A stretch of 64,000 nt of DNA from CACIIZ01 sp045565285 (GTDB taxonomy: Bacteria > Pseudomonadota > Alphaproteobacteria > Rhodobacterales > Rhodobacteraceae): assembly GCA_045565285.1 (NCBI GenBank), contig JBJLFR010000032.1:1-64000 (forward strand). Direction: 5' to 3'. Position 1 is the first letter of the stretch. Each line of letters opens with the position of its first letter. A program made the position numbers and the translations under genes. This document shows, one piece after another, positions 1 to 7,819 of the stretch. The notes under the pieces were generated by a model, which did not search any database, was not told the DNA's origin, and saw only the letters and a list, made by a program, of their open reading frames with translations.

Positions 1-292
1 TAAGAATAATATCAAAAGATTAAAAGATGATCACGAAAGGGCCTCTTTTTTAGCTAAAGAATTAAATCCTTATCATAATAAAAATAATGATCAAAACTTA
101 CAAAATCATACAAACATGGTTTTTTTTGAACCAATTGAAAAAAAAGGTGCTGATTTATATTCTTTCCTAAAGAATAAAGGAATTATAATTTCAAAACCTT
201 GCCCTGAAACCAGATTAGTTATGCATTTGAATATTACAGATGAAATACTTAACAATTTCATCAAATCTGTTAAAGAATTTTATGATGACTAA
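1..292 (+). CDS. ltaE: Low-specificity L-threonine aldolase, C-terminal fragment
   Basis: This is the last 96 codons of a gene that begins before the window; the frame starts at base 2 and stops with TAA at 290-292. The fragment reads RLKDDHERASFLAKEL, then TNMVFF, then a GIIIS stretch and RLVMHLNITDE. That is the usual C-terminal layout of PLP-dependent fold-type I threonine aldolases, which cleave L-threonine or allo-threonine to glycine and acetaldehyde. The PLP lysine lies upstream and cannot be checked. The next gene is convergent, with a 119-bp gap in which I see no clear terminator. Identity rests on C-terminal motifs only. Confidence 0.75.
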   Translation, partial: KNNIKRLKDDHERASFLAKELNPYHNKNNDQNLQNHTNMVFFEPIEKKGADLYSFLKNKGIIISKPCPETRLVMHLNITDEILNNFIKSVKEFYDD

Positions 293-411
293 TTATGATG
301 AATGAATTTTTATCCATATCATAAAAAATTATTCCTTGTTAATTATGGATTTAAACCCAAAAAGTTTTCCAAACAATTTTCAATAGTTTTCAAATTTAAT
401 GTATGATTTAT

Positions 412-1527
412 TTACTGATTCGGAAAATAATCCTCGCAATTACCTTCCCTATAAACATCAGCAGTACAACAGTGAAGACCTCCTCCAAAGGCATAGGCGT
501 CCCTTAAGTCGACTTCAATAACTTCCATACCAAGACTGTCCAATTGCTCTGCTTGATAGACTTCAGATTTTTCTACACAAACAGTCTTAGGGTTTAGGAC
601 TAGAACATTCATACTCAACCAAACGGAAGAATAACAAAGAGCTGGTGGTGAATTATGAGCTGGTGGTGCAGAATCAACAATTTCCCAGTCATTTTTTTCA
701 AATAATGTTCTCTGTTCTTCTGGTAATCTTCTCTTAGGATTATTGAGAATTAATCCTGGCTTAATAGGTGTAAATGTAGCATCAATATGAATGGGATAAG
801 GATCTCCAGGAAAGTTAACAGCATGTACTCTGTGATTAGAGTAATGCCTTCTTAACCATTCTATACCTTTTTTATTTGTAGTAAATCCATGCTGTACAAC
901 CAAGTCTTTCCCAAATCGTAAAACGTCCGCAGCATCAAATAAGGGTTCTTCTTCAGTAGTTACAAAGAATTTTTCTGCAGCCCACTTTAATCTTTTTTGT
1001 TCACCAATTTTTTCTGAAAGATAATCAGGACGATAATCTTCATTTGTTAATCTTGGTTTAGGAGCGGACTCATGACGAAAATAAGGATCATCTTCCCAAT
1101 ATTTTTTAAGCAATGGCCTATAACACAAATATTCAAACCACCTGCATCGATAAGACATCGTAGCCTCTAAAATTTCAGGGCCTACAGTTAAAAGAACATC
1201 TCTAGGTGGCATACATCCAAATTGACTCCCTGTTGTAAAATCAGGAGTGCTCACTGGTAAAGAAAAATCAGTTGGTGTTGGTCTATCTACCACTATTCCT
1301 CGAGTTTCTAGCAACTTTGCAAAATTGTCTAATAACTCATTTCCTTTATCTATTGTCTCTTGAGGTCTCTTACCCCATTTGCCTTTCATATCACTATTTT
1401 CAGGAACTTTTGCATCTAGAGCTGGTTCTGGTGGAGGAATATGACAATTATCCGTTCTTCCTACAATCACATGCTTTAGAGGATCCCATTCATTCCAACT
1501 ACTTACTTTGAATTTATTTTTTTCCAT
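412..1527 (-). CDS. Glycine amidinotransferase family protein
   Basis: A 371-residue protein of the arginine:glycine amidinotransferase family, which moves the amidino group of arginine to an amine acceptor (classically glycine, giving guanidinoacetate and ornithine). The catalytic triad is visible: FDAAD (residues 197-201) with the acidic residue, PIHIDATF with His247, and the C-terminal GGGLHCCTADV with nucleophile Cys353. Length fits the family core without the mitochondrial leader of the animal enzyme. Its ATG lies inside the end of the ABC ATPase gene (14-bp overlap), so it is the last gene of the sugar-transport operon and probably translationally coupled to it. The true acceptor amine is not predictable; inosamine-phosphate amidinotransferases are close relatives. 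Confidence 0.85.
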   Translation of the reverse strand: MEKNKFKVSSWNEWDPLKHVIVGRTDNCHIPPPEPALDAKVPENSDMKGKWGKRPQETIDKGNELLDNFAKLLETRGIVVDRPTPTDFSLPVSTPDFTTGSQFGCMPPRDVLLTVGPEILEATMSYRCRWFEYLCYRPLLKKYWEDDPYFRHESAPKPRLTNEDYRPDYLSEKIGEQKRLKWAAEKFFVTTEEEPLFDAADVLRFGKDLVVQHGFTTNKKGIEWLRRHYSNHRVHAVNFPGDPYPIHIDATFTPIKPGLILNNPKRRLPEEQRTLFEKNDWEIVDSAPPAHNSPPALCYSSVWLSMNVLVLNPKTVCVEKSEVYQAEQLDSLGMEVIEVDLRDAYAFGGGLHCCTADVYREGNCEDYFPNQ

Positions 1528-2617
1528 TTAAATAACGTCTGCCTTCTTCATCAAATAAATGCATTTTGCCTTTTTGAATTTGAAAAGAAACTTGGTCTCC
1601 TTTATTGATCTTTGGAGTACCTAAGAGTTTTGCAATAATGCTATGATTCGAAGAAGTATCTTTTATTGTTGCATATACTAAGGCGTACTCTCCTAAAGAC
1701 TCTACCAATAACACATTAGCAGTAAATGAATTTTTATTGTTTTTGGCAAGTACTAAATTTTCTGGACGAAACCCTAAATTAAGACTTTTTCCTTTATCAG
1801 AGTTCCTAAAATTTGCTTCTAAATCTATCTCAATGTTATCTTCGATTTTACAAGTTGAATTAGCACCCGTTTTTAAAATTTTAATTGGAATTATGTTCAT
1901 AGCAGGTGAGCCAATAAATTTAGCCACAAACAAATTTTCTGGGTTCTCATATAGTTCTAAAGGTGATCCAATTTGTTCTATTTTACCTTCAGAAAGTACA
2001 ACTATTTGACTGGCTAAAGTCATAGCCTCTACTTGGTCGTGTGTAACATAAACCATAGTAGCATCAGGCATAGAATCATGAAGGTTCGCTAATTCTATTC
2101 TTGTAGCAACTCGCAAAGCCGCATCTAAATTAGATAAAGGTTCATCAAAGAGAAATACCTTTGGATTTCTTGTAATTGCTCTTCCTATGGCTACACGCTG
2201 CCTTTGACCACCAGATAATTGCTTTGGTTTTCTATCTAAAAGGTTTTCAATCTGCAAAATTCTAGAAGCTTCTTTTACTCTTTTTTCAATTTCTGATTTA
2301 GATTTTTTTTCTAATTTCAAACCAAAAGCCATATTATTAAATACGGTCATATGAGGATACAAAGCATAAGATTGAAAAACCATTGCTATATCTCGATCTT
2401 TTGGAGGTAAATCATTAACTGACTTTCCAGCTATTTTAATTTCACCAGAATCTACTTTTTCCAGACCAGCTATCATTCTTAATAAAGTTGATTTACCACA
2501 ACCACTTGGACCCACTATAACAGTAAATGAACGACTTTTAATAGAAAGTGTTATATCTCTAACCACACGGGTTTTACCAAAAGATTTATTTAAAGAATTT
2601 ATTTGTATTTCTGCCAT
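1514..2617 (-). CDS. aglK: Sugar ABC transporter ATP-binding protein (AglK/UgpC/MsmK type)
   Basis: A 367-residue ATPase of the carbohydrate (CUT1) importer class. Visible motifs: Walker A GPSGCGKST at 36-44, Q-loop Gln82 in VFQSYALYPHM, signature LSGGQRQR from 134, Walker B VFLFDEP at 154-160 and the switch His193. The C-terminal third matches the OB-fold/TOBE regulatory domain (GFRPENL stretch). It should energise the AglF/AglG permease from the cytoplasmic side. It lies 19 bp downstream of the GH4 gene and overlaps the amidinotransferase gene by 14 bp. Such ATPases are often shared between several sugar importers, so the symbol follows operon context rather than any specificity residue. 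Confidence 0.88.
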   Translation of the reverse strand: MAEIQINSLNKSFGKTRVVRDITLSIKSRSFTVIVGPSGCGKSTLLRMIAGLEKVDSGEIKIAGKSVNDLPPKDRDIAMVFQSYALYPHMTVFNNMAFGLKLEKKSKSEIEKRVKEASRILQIENLLDRKPKQLSGGQRQRVAIGRAITRNPKVFLFDEPLSNLDAALRVATRIELANLHDSMPDATMVYVTHDQVEAMTLASQIVVLSEGKIEQIGSPLELYENPENLFVAKFIGSPAMNIIPIKILKTGANSTCKIEDNIEIDLEANFRNSDKGKSLNLGFRPENLVLAKNNKNSFTANVLLVESLGEYALVYATIKDTSSNHSIIAKLLGTPKINKGDQVSFQIQKGKMHLFDEEGRRYLNGKK

Positions 2618-2636
2618 GTAACCTTGTGCAATGAAT

Positions 2637-3953
2637 TTAATTTAAATAAGAAAGATATTTATTCTGAACTGTAATCATGTTGTTCAATAATTTTTCAGCA
2701 TCTTTCACACTTGTAACAACGGGATCAGCTAATAAAGCCAAGTAAGCTTTATGTTTTGATTTTTCTAGAACAGCTTGAGTAGTTAACTGAATAACCCCTG
2801 ATTGTAAATTCAATAAGGTTCCAAACGTTTTGGGATAATCTTCAAGAGTAATTCCTTTTATACCCTCTTTGTTTACTATGGCTGGTACTTCGACAACAAT
2901 ATCTTTTGGCAAACAATCTATAAACCCATCATTAGGAATATTGACAGATGCCTCTTCTATTCCCCGATCTTCTATTATAGCTTCAGCAATAGGAACAAAT
3001 CTTTCATGAAAATGATTATTGTTAATATCAAAAAATGATGAATAAATCTTATCATTTTCAAAAAAAGATAAACATTTCTCTTTATAGCTATCATAAAAAT
3101 GTAAAATACCTTCGTGATCAGCAACACTATATGCCCACTGTACGTATTCACCTAAGTGACTGTCAGTAGTGATAGGTAAATAATTAAAATCTTCATACAA
3201 TTTAAAAAAAACGCCTCTTTCAGCCCCAGGATCCGACTTAAAACCTTCATGGTCATTAACTAGATCTTTAAAATAATCCCAAAAATTCTTTCTAATTGAT
3301 GGGTAGCCATCATCTCCACTATTTTTATATTTTGCATCTAGTAATATGCTGAAGTGATTTAATCCACCTGCCCTAAATTCAATATTTGATAATTCTGTTT
3401 CCATTAAAGTTGGAAGTTGACGTCGCATAGATTCAATCTCATGACATAGTCCAATAAATTTAAGATCAGGAAATCTAACAGTTACTGCATGACATATACG
3501 CTGCATCGGATTTGAATAGTTAAATACATAGGCATCAGGACAAATAGATTGAATATCCTCACAGATTTCTAAAATGGGGGGAATAATTCTAAGAGAATGA
3601 AATAATCCACCTGGTCCACCATTTTCTCCATAAACCTGCTTTACACCATATTGAAGAGGCATCTTCCAATCTTGATCCCACAAATCAAATCTATTACCAA
3701 CCTCAATTGAAATTAAACAAAAAGAAGCTCCTTTTAAAGCTTCCGTTCTTGAAGTTGTAGCTTCGATTGAAATTTTTTTTCTAAGTTTTTCTTTGTAGTT
3801 ATTGGCAATTTTGAAAGTATTATCTAATGCTTTTGGATTTATATCATGCAACACAATTGTTGATCCATCTAAAGTTTTAGATTTAAAAATATCCCCAACA
3901 ACTCCTAATCCAAAAATGGTGCTACCTGCTCCAATTAATACAATTCTATGCAT
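2637..3953 (-). CDS. NAD-dependent glycoside hydrolase family 4 enzyme, probable alpha-glucosidase
   Basis: A 438-residue GH4 protein. The N-terminus has a Rossmann dinucleotide motif (GAGSTIFG, residues 8-15) followed by the family signature NYSNPM (145-150) and a metal-binding cysteine in GLCHEI (Cys170), with a second candidate ligand His200 in GGLNH. GH4 enzymes use NAD+ and a divalent metal and act through an oxidation-elimination mechanism. In this family the tetrapeptide after the metal cysteine tracks specificity: CHEV-type goes with alpha-glucosidases and CHSV-type with alpha-galactosidases. CHEI therefore suggests alpha-glucosidase. There is no signal peptide, so it acts in the cytoplasm on sugar brought in by the adjacent transporter. 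Specificity is inferred. Confidence 0.82.
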   Translation of the reverse strand: MHRIVLIGAGSTIFGLGVVGDIFKSKTLDGSTIVLHDINPKALDNTFKIANNYKEKLRKKISIEATTSRTEALKGASFCLISIEVGNRFDLWDQDWKMPLQYGVKQVYGENGGPGGLFHSLRIIPPILEICEDIQSICPDAYVFNYSNPMQRICHAVTVRFPDLKFIGLCHEIESMRRQLPTLMETELSNIEFRAGGLNHFSILLDAKYKNSGDDGYPSIRKNFWDYFKDLVNDHEGFKSDPGAERGVFFKLYEDFNYLPITTDSHLGEYVQWAYSVADHEGILHFYDSYKEKCLSFFENDKIYSSFFDINNNHFHERFVPIAEAIIEDRGIEEASVNIPNDGFIDCLPKDIVVEVPAIVNKEGIKGITLEDYPKTFGTLLNLQSGVIQLTTQAVLEKSKHKAYLALLADPVVTSVKDAEKLLNNMITVQNKYLSYLN

Positions 3954-4109
3954 AGTTTTTACCTTTTAATGAAATCATAAATAAACTTTACTTAAAATAT
4001 CATCTAAACAAAATGATTATAAATCAAGTAAGTATCAATTATAAAAAAAAACTTTAATTAAACTGCCTAAATTTTAGCAAAAAGTTAACAGAATTAAACT
4101 TTTAAAAAT

Positions 4110-5252
4110 TTATCCTTTCACTGAGCCAGCTACTAACCCTCTTATAAAAAATCTTTGTAAAGAAAAGAAAATGAATAAGGGCACCGTCATAGATATGAAT
4201 GCTCCAGTAGTTAAAATTTCCCAGTTTTCCCCTCTAGATCCTAATAACTCTTTCAGCTTCGCTGTTAAAATGATCTCACTTGGATGTTTGTCTAAAAAAA
4301 CAAGTCCAACCAATAAGTCATTCCAAACCCATAAAAATTGTAAGATAAAAATGGATGCAAATGCTGGAATAGATAAGGGAATAACGATTCTAACAAACGT
4401 ATCATAATGTGTGGCTCCATCAACCTTGGCAGCTTCTAGCATCTCATTAGGAAGAGATTTCATAAAATTCCATAATAAAAAAGTTGTAGATGCTAAGCCA
4501 AAACCAGTATGTGCCATCCAGACACCTGGAAATGATTTTGCCTCAATATTGAATATAGCCCCTAAATCATTATAGATGGTAAGAATTGGTATTAACGACA
4601 TCTGCAAAGGTACTACAAGAGATGCAATTATAGTTGCTAATAATAAATCTCTACCAAAAAAATTCATCCATGTTAAAGAATAGGCAAAAAAAGAACATAT
4701 GATTAATGGAATTAGAGTTGCAGGTAGTGCAACAGCAATAGTATTCAAAAATGCTTGGCCCAAGCCCTCTTTAAATATCACTTCTTTATAATTATCCAAA
4801 GTAAAACTAGGAGGACTAGTGACAGTAATAAATATTCTTCTACCCTTTTTCTTTTTAAATTCACTTTTAGATTTCCATTGATAATTACCATTTTCAAAAA
4901 CAACTATTTCTGATTTATCTTTTAAAATTGCAATTTCACCTACTTTATAAGCATTGATATTTTTAGATGAAACTCCATAGCTTAAAACTTTTTTCCCTTT
5001 ATCTTTTATAAATAAGTTTCCTTTGATAATATAAAAACCTTCTTCCTCAACTTGATCATTTTTACCCTTAGTTCTATGTATTTCATTTACTTCATTAGTT
5101 ACCAGAGACGTCCACCAACCACTAATTGCTAATTGATCTTTATCCCTGAATGAACTTATAAAAAGTCCAAAAGTAGGGGTTATCCATAAAATTACAAAAA
5201 ATAATAAAAGTAATTGAGATAACAATGATGTTAAATTGATTTTAATTTTCAT
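4110..5252 (-). CDS. aglG: Alpha-glucoside-type ABC transporter permease AglG
   Basis: A 380-residue CUT1 permease of the MalG class. After a first membrane segment (about 8-32) comes LFISSFRDKDQLAISGWWTSL and then an unusually long extracytoplasmic insertion to about residue 150, which is typical of AglG proteins and absent from ordinary 280-residue MalG relatives. The membrane domain follows, with the ATPase-coupling EAA loop (EAAKVDGATHYDTFVRIVIPLS) and a C-terminal ...RGLVAGSVKG end. It overlaps aglF by 11 bp. A 156-bp AT-rich gap with no recognisable signal separates it from the GH4 gene. The insertion and the FRDKDQL sequence are the main basis for AglG rather than a generic sugar permease. 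Confidence 0.85.
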   Translation of the reverse strand: MKIKINLTSLLSQLLLLFFVILWITPTFGLFISSFRDKDQLAISGWWTSLVTNEVNEIHRTKGKNDQVEEEGFYIIKGNLFIKDKGKKVLSYGVSSKNINAYKVGEIAILKDKSEIVVFENGNYQWKSKSEFKKKKGRRIFITVTSPPSFTLDNYKEVIFKEGLGQAFLNTIAVALPATLIPLIICSFFAYSLTWMNFFGRDLLLATIIASLVVPLQMSLIPILTIYNDLGAIFNIEAKSFPGVWMAHTGFGLASTTFLLWNFMKSLPNEMLEAAKVDGATHYDTFVRIVIPLSIPAFASIFILQFLWVWNDLLVGLVFLDKHPSEIILTAKLKELLGSRGENWEILTTGAFISMTVPLFIFFSLQRFFIRGLVAGSVKG

Positions 5253-6231
5253 GTTTTTGCTCTTGTCTGTGTTTATATAAATTCCAAACTAAAATTGGAA
5301 TTACCCCTATCATAATACAAACCGCTAATACACTTCCCCTACCAGAATCACCACCACCTCTAAACATCCAATCGTACATTAAGTTAGCTAGAACTTCAGT
5401 TTGCCACTCGCCATTTGTCATCGCATAAATGATGTCAAAAACCCTTAAAACTAATATTGTAATTATAGTCCAAATGACTAAAATAGTCCTTTCTAAAAAT
5501 GGTATGATAATTGACCAAAATATTCTAAACTCACTAGCACCATCTATTCGTGCTGCCTCAAGTGTCTCATTTGGAATACCTCGAAGAGCAGCACTGAAAA
5601 TAACTAAAGCTAAACCAGTTTGAATCCAAATCATTATAGCCATCAGAAAAAGGTTGTTCCAAATAGAGATTGTCAACCATGCTTGAGGCTCCATCCCAAG
5701 AGATACAATAATTGCATTTAATAAACCTATTTGTTGATCATCGGTTCCTCTGTAATCATAAATAAATTTCCAAATAACTCCAGCTCCTACGAATGATATC
5801 GCCATAGGCATAAAGATGATAGATTTAGCAATAGTTCCCCACCAAATTCTATCTGTTAAATTGGCAATTACCAATCCAAAAAAAGTGCTGAGTGTTGGAA
5901 CTATCAAAAGCCAACCTAGGTTATTTAAAATGCTTCTTCTAAAGTTTGGATCATTTATTGCCCACAAATAATTATTCCACCCTATAAATTCTCGACCAAA
6001 TTTTTCATAGAAGCTTAATCTTACTGTTTCAAAAACAGGATATAAAATAAAAACAAACAATACTAAGAAAGCAGGAGCTATGAAAATTAAAGCTCTAACT
6101 GAATTTTCAAGAGTGGTAGAGTTTTTTTTAAATCTACAAATAAAATCAAGAATAAAATTTGATAAAAAGAAATAAATTACAAAAAACAAAACGCCAACGA
6201 TAACAGTGGATATCAGTGAAAAAAAACTCAT
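5242..6231 (-). CDS. aglF: Alpha-glucoside-type ABC transporter permease AglF
   Basis: A 329-residue CUT1 permease of the MalF class with about eight hydrophobic segments. The EAA coupling loop is clear (ETLEAARIDGASEFRIFWSI, about two thirds along). Family-typical stretches include IFIAPAFLVLFVFILYP and SFYEKFGREFIGWNNY. It pairs with AglG in the inner membrane. It begins 66 bp after aglE on the minus strand, and that gap holds a strong hairpin with a T-run, so expression is probably lower than for the binding protein. The gene order binding protein, F, G, hydrolase, K matches rhizobial agl operons, which supports the substrate class but does not prove it. Confidence 0.85.
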   Translation of the reverse strand: MSFFSLISTVIVGVLFFVIYFFLSNFILDFICRFKKNSTTLENSVRALIFIAPAFLVLFVFILYPVFETVRLSFYEKFGREFIGWNNYLWAINDPNFRRSILNNLGWLLIVPTLSTFFGLVIANLTDRIWWGTIAKSIIFMPMAISFVGAGVIWKFIYDYRGTDDQQIGLLNAIIVSLGMEPQAWLTISIWNNLFLMAIMIWIQTGLALVIFSAALRGIPNETLEAARIDGASEFRIFWSIIIPFLERTILVIWTIITILVLRVFDIIYAMTNGEWQTEVLANLMYDWMFRGGGDSGRGSVLAVCIMIGVIPILVWNLYKHRQEQKHEN

Positions 6232-6250
6232 TTTGATTTTTTATTACAAA

Positions 6251-6284
6251 AAAAAAAGGCGAACAAGGTTATTGTTCGCCTTTT
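6251..6284 (-). terminator. Intra-operon terminator/attenuator between aglE and aglF
   Basis: On the plus strand GGCGAACAA (6258-6266), five loop bases and TTGTTCGCC (6272-6280) form a perfect 9-bp stem, extended by four A-T pairs. Read on the minus strand, the stem is followed by an uninterrupted T-run, so it has the form of a Rho-independent terminator for transcripts leaving aglE. In sugar importer operons such a hairpin commonly gives partial termination and mRNA 3'-end protection, so the binding protein is made in excess. Confidence 0.85.
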
Positions 6285-6297
6285 GTACAAATACTAA

Positions 6298-7617
6298 TTA
6301 TTTAATCGCATCCCAACTGGATTGAATAGCATCAGCTACATCTTTTGCTGATTTACCATTGGTATAATCCACCATTCCAGTCCAAAATGAACCTGCACCG
6401 ACAGCACCAGGCATTAGATCAGAGCCATCAAATCTAAAGGTTGTAGCACCCACTAAAATATCGTGCAGACCTCTAAATGTATCGCTTGCATACTTGCTTT
6501 TATCTACACCTTTATGAGGAGTTAAAAAACCTCCCTTACCCATAAATCTTTCATGAGCTTCTGGATGCATTAAAAATTTCATTAATTCTGTAGTAGCTGG
6601 ATCATTATTTGTAGCAGTAATCACTGTACCTGCACCCAAAACTGGCCGGCCTAGATCTTTTGATGAATAGGCTGGAAAGTAGAAAAAATCATAGTCTACT
6701 CCTGCTTCTACTCCCTCTGGAAAAAAGGCTGGGATAAAACTTGCTTGTCTATGCATCATACACTGTGGTGGTGAAGTAAATAAACCTTTTGGAGAATCTC
6801 TAAAACCAGTAGTTGCAACAGCTTTTGAACCACCAGCTACATACTTATCATTTAGAGCAAAAGAACCAAAGAAATCCATGGCGTCAATAACCTTTTGATC
6901 ATTGAAAGGCATTTCATTTGATACCCATTCATCATATACTGACGGAGGATGAGTTCTTAACATTATTTCTTCCATCCAATCGGTAGCTGGCCAGCCTGTT
7001 GCTCCACCTGACTCAAGTCCGATGCACCAGGGTGTATTTCCATCAGAAGCCATTTTTTCAGTAAGTGAAATTAACTCTTCCATTGTTTTAGGAACATCAT
7101 AGCCATTATCTTCAAAGTTATCAGGTGAATACCAAACTAGACTTTTCACATTAACTCTAAAGAAAATTCCATAGAATTGATCCTTACCATTTGCATCCGC
7201 ATAAGTAGTTAAATCAACCCATGATTGACCTGCTGCATAATCATCTAAGACCATCTGCTTTAGATCGTTTCCTTGTGGAGCTAGACATCCAGTTGCAGCA
7301 ATATTTGCAGCCAATCCTGGCTGAGGAAATACTGCTATATCTGCTGGATTACCTGCTTTACAGTCAATATTAATAATTTGTTCAAATTCATCAGATCCAC
7401 CATATTCAACAGATGCACCTGTTTCTTTTTCAAAAATTGATAGTACATCTCTGAAGCTTGCATCTTCCGGCGCCAACCAAGGACCAAAAATTTTAATTTT
7501 TGCTCCAGAAATATCTGGACCATCATAATTATAATGTCCACCCCCAGCAAATATACTTGTAGGAAATACAAGAAGTGTAATTGCTAAGATGAACTTTTTG
7601 ATTTTAAAAATGTTCAC
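6298..7617 (-). CDS. aglE: Alpha-glucoside-type ABC transporter substrate-binding protein AglE
   Basis: A 439-residue periplasmic solute-binding protein and the first gene of the operon. The N-terminus (MNIFKIKKFILAITLLVF) is a signal peptide with likely cleavage after SIFA near residue 24. The mature part starts with a beta strand typical of cluster 1 carbohydrate-binding proteins (AKIKIFGPWLAPEDASF) and contains PADIAVFPQPG, LVWYSPDNFED and the hinge-region TTTELMKFLMHPEAHERF type sequence near the end. It delivers sugar to AglF/AglG. It is followed directly by a hairpin terminator. Alpha-glucosides, trehalose-like sugars or glucosylglycerol are plausible ligands; the binding pocket cannot be read from sequence alone. 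Confidence 0.85.
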   Translation of the reverse strand: MNIFKIKKFILAITLLVFPTSIFAGGGHYNYDGPDISGAKIKIFGPWLAPEDASFRDVLSIFEKETGASVEYGGSDEFEQIINIDCKAGNPADIAVFPQPGLAANIAATGCLAPQGNDLKQMVLDDYAAGQSWVDLTTYADANGKDQFYGIFFRVNVKSLVWYSPDNFEDNGYDVPKTMEELISLTEKMASDGNTPWCIGLESGGATGWPATDWMEEIMLRTHPPSVYDEWVSNEMPFNDQKVIDAMDFFGSFALNDKYVAGGSKAVATTGFRDSPKGLFTSPPQCMMHRQASFIPAFFPEGVEAGVDYDFFYFPAYSSKDLGRPVLGAGTVITATNNDPATTELMKFLMHPEAHERFMGKGGFLTPHKGVDKSKYASDTFRGLHDILVGATTFRFDGSDLMPGAVGAGSFWTGMVDYTNGKSAKDVADAIQSSWDAIK

Positions 7618-7659
7618 ATTTTCCCCCTATTTTTAAAAATTTACTTAACGTAAGGGTTG

Positions 7660-7681
7660 AACTAGTACACAGATACTAGTT
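7660..7681. promoter_or_regulatory. Inverted repeat, candidate operator between aglE and GH1 genes
   Basis: AACTAGTA and TACTAGTT form a perfect 8-bp inverted repeat separated by six bases. It lies in the 202-bp divergent gap, 43 bp from the aglE start and about 140 bp from the glucosidase start. The position suits a dimeric repressor controlling the sugar operon. No regulator gene is in the window, so the binding factor is unknown. The rest of this gap is AT-rich without further structure that I can see. Confidence 0.4.
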
Positions 7682-7819
7682 TAGTTACAATCTAATTACA
7701 AAAATAATTAGAAAAAAATATTTAAATGCCTTAAAAAAGGGCAATAAAGATATATTTAATTACTTCCAAAGTAATGAAACATATATTTACTCAATCTTAA
7801 AAGTTAATATTAATTTAAA

